Below are positions 1 to 11,686 of a stretch of DNA of 64,000 nucleotides, piece after piece. The DNA is from Dysidea avara. Taxonomy: Eukaryota > Porifera > Demospongiae > Dictyoceratida > Dysideidae. Location: the NCBI RefSeq assembly GCF_963678975.1, contig NC_089275.1, positions 20,914,467 through 20,978,466 on the forward strand, given 5' to 3'. Numbering within the stretch: the first letter of the stretch is position 1; each line of letters begins with the position of its first letter. Made by a program: the position numbers and the translations under genes. The notes under the pieces are model-generated. The model was not told the DNA's origin, made no database searches, and saw only the letters and a program-made list of their open reading frames with translations.

Positions 1-383
1 ACACCAACTAATAATAATTTACGAGGTGCTAATTCCTTTGACAACAACTTGTATCGTATAGAAGGGTCATACGGTGGGTTTACTACTTCACGATTTTGAC
101 CTTTTCCCTCACTATCCGTGCTGTTCTGTTGGACTCGGAGAAACTCCTTAGGCTGAGTCTTCGCGGCCACGTTGTTTTCTTTCCCTTCATCTCTCCCTTC
201 GCGGCATTTTTCGTGCATTCTCTTTATGCAGTTTTTGTACAGTTGATAGAATTGATCCGCATCGCTGCATTCCTTCGTTAATACTGCTGAATCGTCGTGT
301 AGGGAAACTAATGCATTTACCACGAAACCTAACACAAATCCTACTGCGAAGAACACGATGCCTTTTGCTGTAATTCTAAACAT
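1..383 (-). CDS. Chondroitin sulfate synthase-like glycosyltransferase, N-terminal part (runs off the window)
   Basis: An open frame reads from ATG at 383 leftwards to base 1 without a stop, about 127 residues. Residues 1-7 are short and basic (MFRITAK). An uncharged hydrophobic segment follows at about 8-28 (GIVFFAVGFVLGFVVNALVSL reading from G8), then a polar, Lys/Glu-rich stem. This is the plan of a Golgi type II membrane glycosyltransferase. The last visible residues, ELAPRKLLLVGV, resemble the start of the catalytic region of chondroitin sulfate synthases, where the family has an R-x-L-L-V/F-V-G-V motif just before its first conserved block. Such enzymes extend chondroitin chains by adding GlcA and GalNAc. 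The family call rests on this short motif plus topology. The catalytic domain lies outside the window, so another beta-glycosyltransferase remains possible. Nothing here suggests decay. Confidence 0.6.
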   Translation of the reverse strand, partial: MFRITAKGIVFFAVGFVLGFVVNALVSLHDDSAVLTKECSDADQFYQLYKNCIKRMHEKCREGRDEGKENNVAAKTQPKEFLRVQQNSTDSEGKGQNREVVNPPYDPSIRYKLLSKELAPRKLLLVG

Positions 384-2641
384 CGAACACTAGCCTCCAC
401 ACCCTCAATAAAGCTACGTACATATATGGACATAGGGAGATCTCCCTATATTGCAGTATATCATAAGCGGTTACTTATTAGGTTTAGAGTATTTAATTGC
501 GCGCGCCCTATGGTAACAGCAGCAGCAGCAATTACTAACCCATTTCCTTACTGAAAGTACTATGTAGAAAGTTACTTGATGAAGCTGCTGGATTATCTAT
601 TACTGCATCTAGAAGAATATTTCTAGCAAGGAACTGTGCTGAGTGGTTGGTAGAAACATAGGACTAATTGTTTATTCGCTGTTATTATTGTTTTGGTTTA
701 TTTTCGTGTGCTTTGTTGCAATTTCACTCCTTGCCACGCCCACCTTATGGTCTTCTATGTTGTGGTCTCGTGTGCCCGAGGACACACCACACTTTCAGTT
801 ACTGTATAATAATATATGCATTATTTTCATCATCATTGATGGTTCTCTCTCTATAGGATTGCATACAAGACATGATCAAGACATGTACAAGGAAAACTTA
901 CAAAGCATCAGTTTGGCTTTCTCCTTCAACAGATCAACACTGCAACATGTATAAGTCTGAAGTGGATGTAGTTTACTTTACATGGATTTTAGATAGGTAT
1001 ATTGTCTCAGGATCTCACAATGAGCATGGCCTGCTCAAAAAGCTTAAAAGCTTTATTTTGTGAGTTCTATCTACCTGTGAGAATACTTACTGTACTTCAC
1101 AGGAATAACAGGTATACTGTGGAAGTTGTTCCAAGTAAACTATTTCAGTGTGTTAAGAATAGGCAGGTCATTGTCAACATTTTGTAGTGTTCTTAACAGT
1201 GATCCCTAAGGGAGTGAACTAGGACTCCTTTTAGTTTGTTAAATTTATAAATTAATTAGCTCCCACATGCAGCATATCCAATTCGCAACACATTTCATTG
1301 TTGATGATGATGACACTAATTGTCTACTTGCATACAATCTGATCTATTGAAGACATTGGAAAACTTCAAAGCTAAGTCAACAACAGCACTGAGTGGAGTC
1401 ACTCTTCAGACCCACTAGCTATTATTATTGAAGCTAAATTAATACATGTTCGTTTTTGGGCTAAACGATCATTTGATCTAGATATCTCAACATATACTGC
1501 TAATGGAAAATCCATTATGCAGCTTTCACAACACAAGGGCCTTGGCATCATTTTTTTCTAGCAATCCTAATTGGACAGGTCACTACAAGCTAGCTACCAT
1601 GCACATATCACCTGATCAGATGCACATTCAATTTTAACTGCATATAGAAGTGAAAAGGCCACTTGGTAACTTTTATTGTTTGAGAATTTCTGCATATTAT
1701 GTAGTACGTACATACTGTATGTCTGAGGTTTTGCCGATTATAGTAACATAATTATGTTTGGCACTTTCGCCTCCCAATTTGCCAGAAATGACCTGAACTT
1801 TATAGCTGATTTACCTAAAAGTGCTACTTGGTGACACCAAATGTTCCAATTGATTCTAGTGTCACTACTACAGTATTTGCTATAGCGTACACCTTATATA
1901 CATCATTGAATAATTCACTCAGTGGTATATCTAGTAAAACATAAAATTAAATGTGGTGTTATCCTATCATCTCGTGCTTTATTCAAACATAATTTTATAA
2001 TACATACTATTGTTGTGTCCAGATACCAAATGTCTTGCCAGCTAAATATACACGGTAGAATAAATATACATATACGTATCTACAGCTTATTGTCTTCAAA
2101 AGCACCATACATACAGTAGCTATGGATGAGCTGGCATCATGCACTGCTAAGCAGACAACATATTAAGTGGCAAATTAATCCACATGATGATTACAATTTG
2201 AAGCATGAAAGGACAGGCAAGAAATCTAAGCGACTGACAATCAAATCACGGCTAAGATGGAAGGAACATTGAGAACCTCTTAGACTAAGATTTAAGTATG
2301 CATATTATGGAGCACTTCTTTTTCCTGAACTTCTCAAACAAAGGCCATCCAGCTGCGAATGAAAGCATAGTATACGATTTTATGGAACAATGAATCATGA
2401 TGAGAAAATCAAAATTGGGAGTAATAACATTTTTTTACAATTCCCACAAGTTGTACACAGTAGCTAAAATCCATAGCCCCCCATAAATACCGTACACGTA
2501 AAAAAGGATAATCAATACATGTATGATGCAATCAAATGATTTCAAGTATGATTATGCAAATTAGTAGGTATTGCACAATTAAATAGTATAAACATGTATC
2601 ATTTGATGTTAACAGCTATTATGATATAAAGAGTATATAAC
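384..2641. other. Intergenic stretch, no recognised gene
   Basis: AT-rich sequence upstream of the glycosyltransferase start. The short frames here have no recognisable domains, no matching splice sites and no paralogue elsewhere in the window. No element ends were found. The first few hundred bases probably include the promoter of the leftward gene, but no clear core element stands out. Confidence 0.4.
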
Positions 2642-3390
2642 CAGGGGCGGATCCAGGGGGGGCAACTGCCCCCCCTTCAGATTTTTTTTGTTCATTGAAC
2701 ATAGCTAGGCACTTTAGACAAAATTCAAAGTTTTTATGCAGTTTATGACTATGAGCAATATAATAAATGTGTCTAGCAAATTGTTACCCATATTGACATA
2801 GCACAAGGGAAACTAGGTGGGATAGAACACCCTCTACGTTTAGAATCGAGATACTCTAATAGAACAGTCATTTACTCTAATAAAACAGTCGAGAGTAACA
2901 TAGTTATAAAAACACTGTTTGTCATTTTAAACAACCAAAACACTTGTTCTAAATTGAGTAAGTGACTCTATCCACACCCTAGTGACTATAGAAATTCTCT
3001 GGAGATGCAGCTACACACCAAATGCCATTATCTATAATCTCAAAAAGTCAATTTAAATTTCTTTATAGCTATATAGACTTTATAGCTACTACAGCTCAGT
3101 AGCATTCATGCTTCCAGCATTGAATTTTCATAAGCATTTACAAATTTTAGTCAAAATTATCTCACAAAGTTAAGGTTTCAAAATTTCATTAGGTAGCAGT
3201 TTAAACTGATTCTGCATGGTTTTTAACTCAGTATATCTTCCAGTGTTTGAACTGTCAACAAATTTCAGTCAAAAGTGTCACCAAATTCAATCTCAGAACG
3301 TTAATTTTTCAAAATTTCCTGGGGGGCATGCCCCCAGATTCCCCTAGAAAGCTCATGCTTCGCATTTTGTGGAGCGTGTTTTGCACACTG
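2642..3390. mobile_element. Degraded non-autonomous DNA element, left end only (CAGGGGCGGATCCAG family)
   Basis: The sequence starts with CAGGGGCGGATCCAGG, the tip shared by the complete elements at 20745, 42013 and 45998. It carries the doubled palindromic motif at 2849-2890. A G/C-rich foldback (ggggggcatgccccc) at about 3320 resembles the inner part of related copies. No matching right tip (GGATCCGCCCCTG) was found, so the copy seems truncated, perhaps by the LINE fragment that follows. Confidence 0.5.
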
Positions 3391-3399
3391 TGGAGTAAC

Positions 3400-4000
3400 T
3401 TCTACCTGTGTGCTCAGCCCTCTACTCCCCAACCCTATAAGTCTGTTCCTGAACAAGTTTTTCTTAATTCAACTGCTAGTGATTCACATCCAGTTAACTC
3501 AGGGTACTATCCTTGCTCCTCTACTATTTTTATGTTACATAAAACCAATCTGTATTCTGTTCTCCATCTTAAAGACAACATTTGATATATTGAGCCACTC
3601 ACGCTAACATGAGTTTAATCCATGTATATGAGAATCATTTGGAAATGAAATCCTATAATCTACAACTATACTTTGAATAGCATCCTCATCAAGGAGGTAT
3701 CATCAACAAAGTATCTAGGTGTAACAATTATACAAGCAATTAATCATAGGCTACCCATCATCACCTTTAGCTTTAACAGTGAAAGCATTCTTACAAAGAA
3801 ATTTGAAATCTCGTCTGTGTTAAAATGCTATAACACTATTGTATGACCAATATTAGAGTATATGACAACCCAGTCTGGTCACCTCATATCAGACAAGCTA
3901 TTGAACAATTTGCATAGCAGTGTGCATGCAAATTAGTAACAGGCCACTTCAGTAGTGTAAGCAATACACTCTCAGATCTCAATTTTCATAGTAGAAGAGT
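3400..4000 (+). mobile_element. Degraded LINE (non-LTR retrotransposon) reverse transcriptase fragment
   Basis: Broken plus-strand frames give reverse-transcriptase-like pieces: LTQGTILAPLLFLCYIKP at about 3494-3550, matching the family motif QGSxLGPLLFLLYIND, then KYLGVTI at about 3708 and PILEY at about 3849. The frame is interrupted by several stops and shifts, so this is an old relic. It has the same domain order as the better-kept LINE tails at 8405 and 49505. Confidence 0.55.
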
Positions 4001-4089
4001 TCTAATATCATTATAATATAAAAATCTCATCACCAAAGTCCCTCATCCTACTGACCTCATTCCTATTCAACTTATCCACATCTATATCA

Positions 4090-4860
4090 AGACACACGGT
4101 AGTGTGTCGTGCGGCCCAAGAAGCCGGCGCGTAACACCCGTGAGTATATTGACAGGAAGAAAGAAAACGCAATTTTCGCACCTCCGTAGCTCTGTGCTTC
4201 CTTGATGAAACAAGACGATTTTTGCTGTGGACATGCCCTCCAACTGCAGCACTCCACATTCCAAATTTGAGCGAAATCGCTTCACGAGTTCCCGAGATAT
4301 GCGACTTCAAAAATTGGCTCAGTTTCTTCGTTTTTTTCCTTCTTATTTTTCTTTTTCTTGTCGCACACTTACAAAAACTGCTATAAAACGCGAACGCCAT
4401 ATCCGATTGCCTTGAAATTTGGCACACAGAAGGGGATATAAAGGCGCATCTCGGTACCAACTTTGGCTGGAATACGATAAACAGGCAAAGAGTTATGAGC
4501 GATTATTCACGAAAAATAATACCAATATGTTGTCACGCCTACAGCGTAAACCGCGTATGGGAAGAAGCTGAAAATCGGTGGGTAAATAGGTTAACTATTG
4601 AACCTCAAACCTTTTGTGGTTTGAAAGAAATCGAGCTAAAAAAACAGGAAGATACAACGAAAAAACCAACAGTGTGTAACAATTACGCAATCGAGATTAG
4701 CTAATAAAAAAAACGATTGCTTGCCACGCCTACCAGATAAACCGCTTGAGGTAATCCTTTGAAAATCGTTATACAGATGGAATAATCATCTTAGAAAGGC
4801 TCATCAATGGTGTAGAAGAATCAGACTTAAAGCCACGGAGTTATAACACGAAATCCAACT
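4090..4860. repeat. Dispersed repeat of unknown class
   Basis: This block is more GC-rich and less simple than its surroundings. It contains a pyrimidine tract (about 4320-4365) and ends just before the motif array at 4885. A 149-codon frame (4011-4460, minus) and a 69-codon frame (4495-4704, plus) cross it, but neither has a recognisable domain and the longer one is very basic. It is probably a dispersed repeat. No ends, inverted repeats or target duplication were located. Confidence 0.3.
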
Positions 4861-4882
4861 TGGTGCAGCAAGTGCGAGATCG

Positions 4883-4939
4883 AGATACTCTAATAGAGCA
4901 GTCATCCTAATAGAGCAGTCATCCTAATAGAGCAGTCAC
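4883..4939 (+). repeat. Triple copy of the CTCTAATAGAGCAGTCA motif
   Basis: Three near-identical units (taatagagcagtca, spaced about 18 bases) stand directly in front of the minisatellite at 4940. The same motif occurs singly or doubled inside several transposon families in this window. Confidence 0.8.
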
Positions 4940-7135
4940 CCTGAAGAGAATTCAAGAGATCAGCTAGAAACAAGAAACCTGTATAGAGATCAGCTACACA
5001 CAAGTCACCCTGTAGAGAGATCAGCTAGAAGAAGTTACCTTGTAGGGAGTTCATGCAACTATGGAAAGAGATAGTTCAGCTAGAAGAAATCACCTTGTAG
5101 AGTTCAGCTACAAACAAATCGCCCTGTGGAGAGATCAATAGAAGAAAGTTACCTTGCAGAGAGTTCAGCTACAAAGAAACCATCATGTAGAGAGTTCAGC
5201 TACAAACAAATCTCCCTATAGAGAGATTAGCTAGAAGAAGTTACCTTGTAGAGAGTTCAGCTACAAAGAAACCATCATGTAGAGAGTTTAGCTACAAACA
5301 AATCTCCCTGTAGAGAGATCAGCTAGAAGAAGTTACATTGTAGAGAGTTCAGCTTCTAATAAATCACCCTGTAGAAAGATCAGCTAGAAGAGGTCACCTT
5401 GTAGAGAATTCAGTTACAAAGAAACCACCATGTAGAGAGCTCAGCTAAGAACTAGTGACCTTGTAGAGACATCAGCTAGAAGAAGTTACCTTGTAGAGAG
5501 ATCAGCTACAAAGAAACCATTCTTTAAAGAGCTCAGCTGCAAACAAATCACCTGTACAGAATTCAGCTACAAACAAATCACCATGTAGAAAGATCAGCTA
5601 GAAAAAGTTACCTTGTAGAGAGTTCAGTTACAAAGAAACCACCATGTAGAGAATTCAGTTACAAACTAGTGACCCTGTAAAGACATCAGCTAGAAGAAGT
5701 TACCTTGTAGAGAGTTCAGCTACAAAGAAACTATTATTTAAAAAGCTCAGCTGCAAACAAATCACCTATACAGAATTCAGCTACAAACAAATCACCATGT
5801 AGAGAGATCAGCAAGAAGAAGTTATCTTGTAGATAGTGCAGCTACAAACAAATCACCCTGTAGAGAGATCAGCTAGAAGAAGTTACCTTGTAGAGAGATC
5901 AGCTACAAAGAAACCATTCTTTAAAGAGCTCAGCTGCAAACAAATCACCTGTACAGAATTCAGCTACAAACAAATCACCATGTAGAAAGATCAGCTAGAA
6001 AAAGTTACCTTGTAGAGAGTTCAGTTACAAAGAAACCACCATGTAGAGAATTCAGTTACAAACTAGTGACCCTGTAAAGACATCAGCTAGAAGAAGTTAC
6101 CTTGTAGAGAGTTCAGCTACAAAGAAACTATTATTTAAAGAGCTCAGCTGCAAACAAATCACCTATACAGAATTCAGCTACAAACAAATCACCATGTAAA
6201 GAGATCAGCAAGAAGAAGTTATCTTGTAGATAGTGCAGCTACAAACAAATCACCCTGTAGAGAGATCAGCTAGAAGAAGTTAACTTGTAGAGAGTTCAGC
6301 TACAGAGAAACCATCATTTAGAGAGTTCAGCTTCAAACAAATCACCTGTAGAGAGTTCAGCTACAAACAAATCACCCTGTAGAAAGATCAGCTAGAAGAA
6401 GTCACCTTGTAGAAAGTTCAGTTACAAAGAAACCACCATGTAGAGAGTTCAGCTACAAACTAGTCACCTTGTAGAGACATCAGCTAGAAAAGTTACCTTG
6501 TAGAGAGTTCAGCTACAAAGAAACCATTCTGTAAAGAGCTCAGCTGCAAACAAATCACCTGTACAGAATTCAGCTACAAACAAATCACCCTGTAGAGAGG
6601 TCAGCTAGAAGAAATTACCTTGTAGATAGTTCAGCTACAAACAAATCCCCTGTAGAAAGATCAGTTAGAAGAAGTTACCTTGTAGAGAGTTCAGCTACAA
6701 AGAAACCATTCTGTAAAGAGCTCAGCTGCAAACAAATCACCTGTACAGAAGTCAGCTACGAACAAATCACCCTGTAGAGAGATCAGCTAGAAGAAGTTAC
6801 CTTGTAGAGAGTTCAGCTACAAAGAAACCACCATGTAGAGAGTTCAGCTGCAAAGAAATCACCCTGTATAAAATTTTGCCACAAACAAATTGCCCTGTAG
6901 AAAGATCAGTTAGAAGAAGTTACCTTGTAGACAAAAAAACCATTCTGTAAAGAGCTCAGCTGCAAACAAATCGCCTGTACAGAATTCAGCTACAAACAAA
7001 TCACCCTGTAGAGAGATCAGCTAGAAGAAGTTACCTTGTAGATTGTTCAGCTACTAACAATTCACCCTGTAGAGAGGGAAACAAGAAGAAGTCACCTTGT
7101 AGAGTGTTCAGTTACAAAGAAACCACCATGGAGAT
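4940..7135. repeat. 2.2 kb minisatellite, about 30 bp monomer with a 397 bp higher-order unit
   Basis: The region is built from about 70 diverged monomers of the form tagagagttcagctacaaa followed by a variable part such as caaatcaccctg or gaaaccaccatg, alternating with gatcagctagaagaagttaccttg. A stretch beginning at 5491 is repeated almost word for word from 5888, giving a higher-order period of 397 bases. No long frame is preserved, so it does not look like a repetitive protein gene. Confidence 0.9.
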
Positions 7136-7305
7136 TTCTGTAAATATATGTATTATATATATAATTTGTACATTTACTGATAAAATATTTAAAGTACATC
7201 TACTTCATCTTTTCTTCTTCCTGTGGTAAAAAAAAGATAGGTTAAAAAAGTCCCAAAGCCGGCCATAGGCCAGCTTTGGGGTATACAAATACAAAAAGAA
7301 ATGAA

Positions 7306-7642
7306 ATCTAATCCAAAACAGCCAAGCTGTAAAAAAAGTGTGCGGCCCTCAAAAAGGCTATGGTGAAAAAAGATGTGAAATCCAAGGTGGCGGCCAAGAA
7401 ATGGCTGTGATGGTAGGTTAATGGTAAAAATTTTAATATTAATAACAATTCAGGTGAATTTTGTGCCAAGACCAAGCGGCACAAAAATTCACCTGAATTG
7501 TCGTTATTAAAATTTTTACCATTAACCTACTGTACCATCACAGCCATTTCTTGGCCGCCACCTTGGATTTCACATCTTTTTCCACCATAGCCTTTTTGAG
7601 GGCCGCACACTTTTTTTACAGCTTGGCTGTTTTGGATTAGAT
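7306..7642. mobile_element. Near-perfect foldback (long inverted repeat) element
   Basis: The left arm 7306-7467 and right arm 7478-7642 are reverse complements with very few mismatches around a loop of about 10 bases. The outer tips read ATCTAATCCAAAACAGCC on both sides. The arms contain no gene. A foldback of this kind is either a MITE or a recent inverted duplication; no convincing target duplication was seen. A transcript across it would form about 160 bp of duplex RNA. Confidence 0.85.
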
Positions 7643-8404
7643 AATATATGCTCAAACAACTCAACACAGCAATTCCTTTTTCCTAAGATCAATCAAACTA
7701 TGAAACTCACTACCTCATGCTGCAACAGTCATTTTCATCTTTAAGCAACACCTTAGCATTGTATATCACAGCTACAATAATTCACTTAATTATACATATT
7801 CTGTAATATATAGCTTAAGTGCAATGTATGTAATGTATGCCATGCATTAATGGTTAAATTGAAGCTCCACACATAATTTAATAAATAAACAGCTATATAC
7901 AGTGTAGCTACACATGTCTATATATACCTGCATGTGAAGGAGCTCCATTTATCTCCCCTTTGCTTCTACACCTATGACTGATTGCACAATATTTAGACGT
8001 TTAAAGCTATTTTAGCACTTAAAAGAGATCACTTGATTGCAATTGAGTTTTGTGCTTGCCAAAACTGCAACCATGAAGTATAAGGTTAATTTGTGTTGGC
8101 CATAAACAGTATCTGACTGTTTGATTGTATAGCTAGGACATTAGTATTGTAGTGTCCATTAATTGGTGGTCATCACTGCTTATGGATTTTATCAATTATG
8201 TGCTAGCGCCCACTAGAAGCAACTACAAAAGCAGAGTTGCAACTATTGTATTGTTCAAAAAACAAGCTTTACACTAGCTTTACTTTTTTTGTCATAATTT
8301 CCTACATAAGAAACCGATATATTTTATATCATGCTATTAGCTACCACTGTCGGTTTGACAATAAAAACTAAGTGTTGTATCAACTAACTTGTAACCACAC
8401 CATT
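7643..8404. other. Intergenic, nothing recognised
   Basis: AT-rich sequence with no recognisable domain, repeat end or RNA gene. Confidence 0.4.
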
Positions 8405-9025
8405 TATGTTTTTTACAAAGAAACATTAGTTCTTGCCCAGCTAGGGTGAAAGAAGCCTGCTATATATCTATGGTGAGACCAGTTGTTGAATATTCTAGTG
8501 TTGTGTGGTCACCTTTTACAAATAAAAACATAAACTTAGTTGAGTCGGTGCAGCGTAGAGCCGCAAGATTTGTGACTGGTGATTATGGTTTTATGTCTAG
8601 TGTCACAGGGATGTTAAACTCACTTGGATGGACATCTTTGGAGTGTAGGCGAGAAATTTCACGGGTTATCATGCTTTTTAAAATATTACATAATGAAACA
8701 TCCATTTCCAGTTACCACCTTCCTATGCCAATAACCACATGTACAAGAGGGCACTCTTACAGATTCAGACAGGTATCAGCCCACTTAAACATTTATTTGC
8801 ACTCTTTTTTCCCTGCCACTATCAAAATATGGAACAGCCTCCCAGCTACTGCAATTGAAGCAACCAATGTAGATGACTTTCAGAAAAGGATTGTAGACTA
8901 TTTTTGTATTAATCCAGCTATATAGTCTAAAATGTTGTACATTTTGTTTTCTTGCATGTATCTGTGCTTTATACTCCCTAATGGAGGTCTGCACAGTATT
9001 AATAATAAATAATAAATAAAATAAA
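8405..9025 (+). mobile_element. LINE 3' fragment: reverse transcriptase C-terminal region and tail
   Basis: An open frame continues from about 8411 (FLQRNISSCPARVKEACY) through 8925. It reads YISMVRPVVEYSSVVWSP, VQRRAARFV, a GW.SLE.RR block and FFPATIKIWNSLP, the conserved C-terminal region found after the catalytic core in CR1/L2/jockey-like LINEs. The catalytic YxDD region is missing, so this is a 5'-truncated insertion. The frame ends at 8925 and is followed by a short 3' region and an AATAA-rich tail at about 8999-9024, typical of a LINE end. The clade is inferred. Confidence 0.8.
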
Positions 9026-9591
9026 TACTTAGAGTTGGAAAACATGCAGTATAACAGCTATTGTACTGATTACTGTATAATATGCACGATGAAGAATAAT
9101 TATGTTCAGGGAGTGTTTTGCATGTGTACTGAGCAAGCATAATAATTGACTATACAGCATAATATATAAATTTGAAAGTGGAAATAACAAAAGCAGAGCA
9201 TCAGATGAAGTAAGTGAGTAAGTCAGAAAATATAATAGAATTTAAAGAAGCAGCAGAGCAATGTCTTCGGCAGTTGTAACAATCATAATGATGAACAGCT
9301 ATACAACAACCAACAATGATAACAAGTTTTTGCACAGCAAATGCAACATACTTTAAGAAACGTAGAAAGCACTGTTGAAACAAACTGTAGATGCTGTGCT
9401 GTATTAGTATAGCAGAGCTTTTCCCAAACTTATAAAATGATTGGACCTCATTGACTCCTCAAATGTAAGCTTGACCACCCTATTACTCCTGCTCTTTTAT
9501 CTTTCCACTGTTAACACATTTTTTGTGATTTTAGTGTGCCATAAGTTCCAATAGTGCAGGGAGTACAGTTAATCCTAAACCACATGGTTTG

Positions 9592-10388
9592 CAGGGGCAT
9601 AGGGAGGGGGGTTCCAAGGGATTCAGCAACCACCCCCCTGTAAAGTTTAGACTTCTGAGTTTACAGCAGGACCCTAACACACTATTAAGTGTGGCAGGAT
9701 AAAATGAGTGAGTAATATAGTGTATGGCACAGCACAACATGTACAATTGATAAAGCTTGTGTTCATCTCTCAGGGAAGGATTTACAGAGGTAACATAAGC
9801 CCTCTGTTAAAAAGATTGATATACTCTAATAGAGCAGTCAGGTATATACTCTAATAAAACATGCATCTAAATCTCCATATCCATGTGTTAAGGAACTTCA
9901 GTAATGAAGTTTTTCAGACATTCTAGTGTAAACCTGAGCATGACCTTATACTGCTATAGCTTTGATGTGCAGTATTTAAAGATATAGAGCTCCATGCAGC
10001 AATTTATTACTTGTGTTAGCTATGCATATTTGTTGTTATACTGTCCATTCCATTTGTATCAGTGGATTCATGGTTCCTATACCAGTGAGATAACTATCAC
10101 TTACAGATTACTATATGTGTCTCTATGTGTTATGCTGTCTGTTTCCACTAGGTACAGTAGCTTTATCTAGTACTAGCTTTATCCAACCAGGGGCACTTAT
10201 ATGCATATATATGCATTATAATTAATGTACTTTTTTGCATAAAGTATAGCAATTTGCTGAGTTTTGATTCATTAAAATATTGAAAGTTTCTCAGTGGCTG
10301 GGGGCCCCCAGACCCCTGCTTCTGATAACTCAATGCTACTGTTGGAACTCCCCCCCCCCTCCTTCAAAAAATCCTGGCTGCGCCCCTG
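9592..10388. mobile_element. hAT-like non-autonomous element with probable GTTTG target duplication
   Basis: It starts CAGGGGCATAGGGAGG and ends GGCTGCGCCCCTG. It carries the doubled palindromic motif at 9819-9859. GTTTG precedes the left tip (9587-9591) and occurs two bases beyond the right tip (10391-10395). The flanks joined without the element resemble the start of the insertion inside the transposon at about 25955-26025, which supports these boundaries. Confidence 0.55.
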
Positions 10389-10520
10389 AAGTTTGTTTTG
10401 CCTATGGTTTTTGTAATTGCACTACATGCAAAGCAGCTTAACTGTACATAAGGCCCATGTTTATCTTCCAATCACTATAAACTGTATAAGCAACTTCACT
10501 GATCACTATTATGATATATA

Positions 10521-11041
10521 CAGTGTTGGGCAAGTTACTTTGTAAAAGTAACTAGTTACATATTACATATTACTTGCAACAGAACTATTTAGTTACAGTT
10601 ACATATTACTCATAAAAATAAAGTAACTGTAATAATATTACATATTATATTACTTTGTATCCACAGCCTTAAGCTGTCACGTGTGAAACTACCACTTTAT
10701 CACGTGACACGATTGCGTTGTTGGGCAATGTGCAAATCTTGGTTATAAGTAAGAAGCTGGTGAATAAGCTTCATTAAGTAGGCTTCGTTACTTCGTTGTG
10801 GCTAGGCGTTACTCAGAGGATAAACGAGATTAGTAACTTCGTTACTTGTAGTAATAACATTACGTAATATTAGACTTGTTACAGTAACTATATTACTTAG
10901 GTAACGCGTTACATCTGTAAGTAAAGTAGCTTGAGTTATATTACCTGTTTTTATAGGGTATTTCGTTATATTACTTAGTTACCACAAAAGTAATAATATT
11001 ACGTAACGCGTTACTTATGTAACGCGTTACTCCCAACACTG
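10521..11041. mobile_element. hAT-type MITE, 521 bp, 8 bp target duplication GATATATA
   Basis: The tips CAGTGTTGGG and CCCAACACTG are exact inverted repeats. GATATATA stands immediately outside both (10513-10520 and 11042-11049). The inside is made of many AGTTAC/GTAACT steps and GTAACGCGTTAC palindromes and has no coding potential. CAGTGTTGGG-type elements are widespread in invertebrate genomes. Confidence 0.9.
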
Positions 11042-11280
11042 GATATATACTTTAAGCTTACATTTCTACAATGATATCTAGAGCACTAGTGGATGTAACA
11101 GAAGTTATAGCAATGGTGAGTTAGTTAAGGTGATGCAAGATTCAGCATGGTATTTTAGATGACTGCAAAGTTTAAAATGATTGCTGGTTTTTGTAGCACT
11201 TTTCATTGGCAGTCATATTGTTCAAATAAAACTTCCAGCTGTGCAATTGGTTATGGTTCCAGATCTATATGCAAGTAAAA

Positions 11281-11318
11281 AATCCCCAAGTTTAACATAA
11301 TTATATTAAACTTGGGGA
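11281..11318. other. Short perfect hairpin
   Basis: The arms tccccaagttta and taaacttgggga enclose a loop of about 12 AT bases, with an A/T-rich flank. It lies 370 bases beyond the stop of the TRAF-like gene at 11687, on its 3' side. It could be a tiny foldback or a structured transcript end; no function can be read from the sequence. Confidence 0.6.
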
Positions 11319-11686
11319 ATTTCTTTTTATACACACTTGAGCTTCACATGCTTCATGGCAGTGTCTATACAATTCACAAAATGTATATGTATACTTATGT
11401 AGAAAGCACATAGATCCAGCTGTACCCTAGATCCACTTCTATATATATAGTTGTTTGTTCAAGTGTGAGTACTGTTGTATTAATTTTTGTACAGCGGCAG
11501 AATTTATGGTTGTGATGATAACAAAATGTACTGTCCTTACAAATGTTGCTGTTACATAGTTATAAAATTTGCATAGCATGACTGTGTATGGTACAATAAC
11601 CACAGCTATTACTATCACAATCACACACGAGGAACATATTTAGCTATAGCCTGTAGTTTACAAATGTACTTATACTCCATGCACAT

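Noticed and set aside
643-1187. Short hydrophobic plus-strand frames as small genes
   Set aside because: Several overlapping frames in AT-rich DNA, with no conserved partner, splice sites or domain.
4011-4460. 149-codon minus-strand gene
   Set aside because: No domain, a very basic and low-complexity middle caused by the pyrimidine tract, and it lies in a dispersed repeat.
4940-7135. CRISPR-like array
   Set aside because: Units are diverged head-to-tail monomers without constant repeats and unique spacers, in a eukaryotic context.
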